A stretch of DNA of 64,000 bases from Pogostemon cablin (taxonomy: Eukaryota > Streptophyta > Magnoliopsida > Lamiales > Lamiaceae). Of the stretch, positions 63,373 through 64,000 are shown in pieces (within the stretch, counting starts at the first letter, position 1; each line of letters begins with the position of its first letter). A model generated the notes under the pieces. It worked only from the letters and a program-made list of their open reading frames with translations. It was not told where the DNA came from and made no database searches. The DNA is taken from contig JAHCLQ010000796.1 of NCBI GenBank assembly GCA_023678885.1, forward strand, positions 20,952-84,951, read 5' to 3'. The translations under genes were made by a program, and so were the position numbers.

Positions 63373-64000
63373 ATGCATATTTTTCGTCATTTTGATGCTT
63401 ATTTTCTCGTTACGATCAATATTTCCTTCGTTTCAATACATATTTCCTTTGTTTTGATGCTCATTTTCTCGTTACGATCAACATTTCCTTTGTTTCGATG
63501 CATATTTTCCTTCATTTAGATGCTCGATTTCTCATTACGATCAATATTTCCCATCGTTTCGTTGCATATTTTCAATATTTTGATGCTCGTTTTCTCTCGT
63601 ATGATCAACATTTCCTTCTTTTCGATGCATATTTACATCATTTTGATGCTCATTTTCTCGATATGATCAACATTTTCTTCTTTTTTTCGATGCATATTAC
63701 TATCATATTTTATTCTCATTGTCTCGATATGATCAACATTTTCTTCGTCTCGATGCATATTTCTTCATTTTGATGCACATTTCACGTTACGATCAACATT
63801 TCCTTTTCGATGCATATTTTCAACATTTTTATGCTCTTTTTCTTGTTATGATCAACATTTCCTTCTTTTCGATGCATATTTTCTTCATTTTGATGATCAT
63901 TTTCACTTTACGATGAACATTTCCTTCGTTTCAATGCATATTTCCTTCATTTTAAATCTCATTTTCTCATTACAATCAACATTTCCTTCATTTTGATCCA
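63373..64000 (+). repeat. Partial HOR (m1 to end of m10), many indels
   Basis: m2 starts AATACATATT; m3 CTCGATTTCTC; m4 TTTTCAATATT; m4 s2 TCTCTCGTATG; m5 ends CTTTTTTTCG; m6 TTACTATCATATTTTATTC and TG; m7 ATTTCACG with a base lost; several bases are missing at the m7 end (CCTTTTCGATGC near 63,802). The window ends just inside m11, which begins GATCCA. Confidence 0.85.

Larger units (their letters stand above)
1..64000 (+). repeat. Higher-order satellite array, 21 bp > 62 bp > 868 bp
   Basis: The entire window is tandem repeat. Each 62 bp monomer has three related subunits: s1 begins GATGCATATTTCC, s2 begins GATGCTCATTTTC, s3 begins GATCAACATTTCC. Fourteen distinguishable monomers (m1-m14) recur in fixed order about every 868 bp. 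I anchor each HOR at the A of GATGCAT in m1, which is followed by ATTTTTCGTC. Shared alleles used below: m1 A or G (TTTTAATGC or TTTTGATGC); m6 CC (CTCCATTTC), TC (CTCATTTC, one base shorter) or TG (CTCATTGTC); m8 AATG (TTTCTCGTAATG), TATG (TTTCTCGTTATG), long TATG (one extra T) or CTTG (TTTTCTTGTTATG); m10 CAT or CCT (TTCATTTTAAA or TTCCTTTTAAA); m11 GATGC or GATCC; m13 GATGC or GATTC; m14 tail TTTTTTCCG, TTTCTCCG or TTTTTCTCCG. The array continues past both window ends. The family is not recognised and no function is assigned. Confidence 0.97.
60241..64000 (+). repeat. Diverging right end of the array
   Basis: Private changes rise towards the window end: GATCAAAATT near 60,258, a 2 bp net loss in m2 near 60,847, CTATTTATCAC near 62,281, TTTTTAATTTACG near 62,907, TCTCTCGTATG near 63,594, an expanded T run near 63,681, and several bases lost near 63,800. 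These are mostly not shared with earlier copies. This suggests the array boundary is not far beyond 64,000. Confidence 0.7.

Noticed and set aside
1..64000. CRISPR array
   Set aside because: There are no unique spacers. Adjacent units are contiguous, mutually similar 62 bp monomers, and there are no cas-like genes.
1..64000. A repetitive surface or structural protein gene
   Set aside because: Tandem coding repeats keep a period divisible by three and one open frame. Here stops occur in all frames within each HOR.
1..64000. Transposable element or insertion in the array
   Set aside because: I found no stretch outside the monomer pattern, no target duplications, and no terminal repeats. All irregular segments resolve into m1-m14 pieces.
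1..64000. Telomeric or ribosomal repeats
   Set aside because: No short G-rich telomere motif is present, and no conserved 5S or large rRNA segment is recognised. GC is low, near 35 percent in the consensus.
1..64000. Pure assembly artefact
   Set aside because: HORs differ by ordered private variants, and lengths agree with allele sums, which favours real sequence. Local misassembly at the joints near 17,153, 18,091, 18,281, 19,549 and 27,410 cannot be excluded without reads.
1..64000. Centromere identity
   Set aside because: Higher-order structure fits a centromeric satellite, but subtelomeric and heterochromatic arrays can look the same. No CENP-B box-like motif was recognised, so I do not assign it.

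Overview
The whole 64 kb window is one uninterrupted satellite DNA array. I see no gene, RNA gene, transposon, CRISPR array or unique sequence in it. The array has three nested periods. The smallest unit is about 21 bp and starts with GAT. Three of these units, which I call s1, s2 and s3, make a 62 bp monomer. Fourteen diverged monomers, m1 to m14, make a higher-order repeat (HOR) of about 868 bp. I place 72 HOR starts, beginning at position 549. Partial copies lie at both window ends. The plus strand is strongly T-rich: my hand-derived 62 bp consensus has 29 T, 15 C, 11 A and 7 G.

An array this long with higher-order structure points to a nuclear eukaryotic chromosome, such as a pericentromeric, centromeric, subtelomeric or other heterochromatic block. 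I do not recognise the family and cannot name the organism. Nothing in the sequence shows which chromosomal position it has.

Layout: (1) 1-25 kb is an older, diverged and rearranged part. It contains long-range copies of its own segments at offsets of about 2,479, 2,603, 13,181, 15,973, 16,404, 18,989 and 22,809 bp. It also holds HORs of abnormal length: 12-mer, 17-mer and 23-mer forms, one enlarged copy of 1,056 bp, and copies with 19 or 21 bp deletions. (2) 25-27.8 kb is a transition that ends in an 82 bp register slip. (3) 27.8-60 kb is a homogenised core of almost uninterrupted 867-870 bp HORs. They differ mainly by a small set of shared alleles that are reshuffled from copy to copy. (4) 60-64 kb accumulates private substitutions and indels, most densely after 63.4 kb, as expected near the right edge of an array.

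Short open frames of 60-110 codons recur once or twice per HOR. They are translations of the satellite and are not annotated as genes. The monomer length (62 bp) and the HOR length (868 bp) are not multiples of three, so the reading frame rotates and soon meets a stop. The biological interest is how the array evolved: unequal exchange, slips in units of 21 bp, allele shuffling, and divergence at CpG sites.
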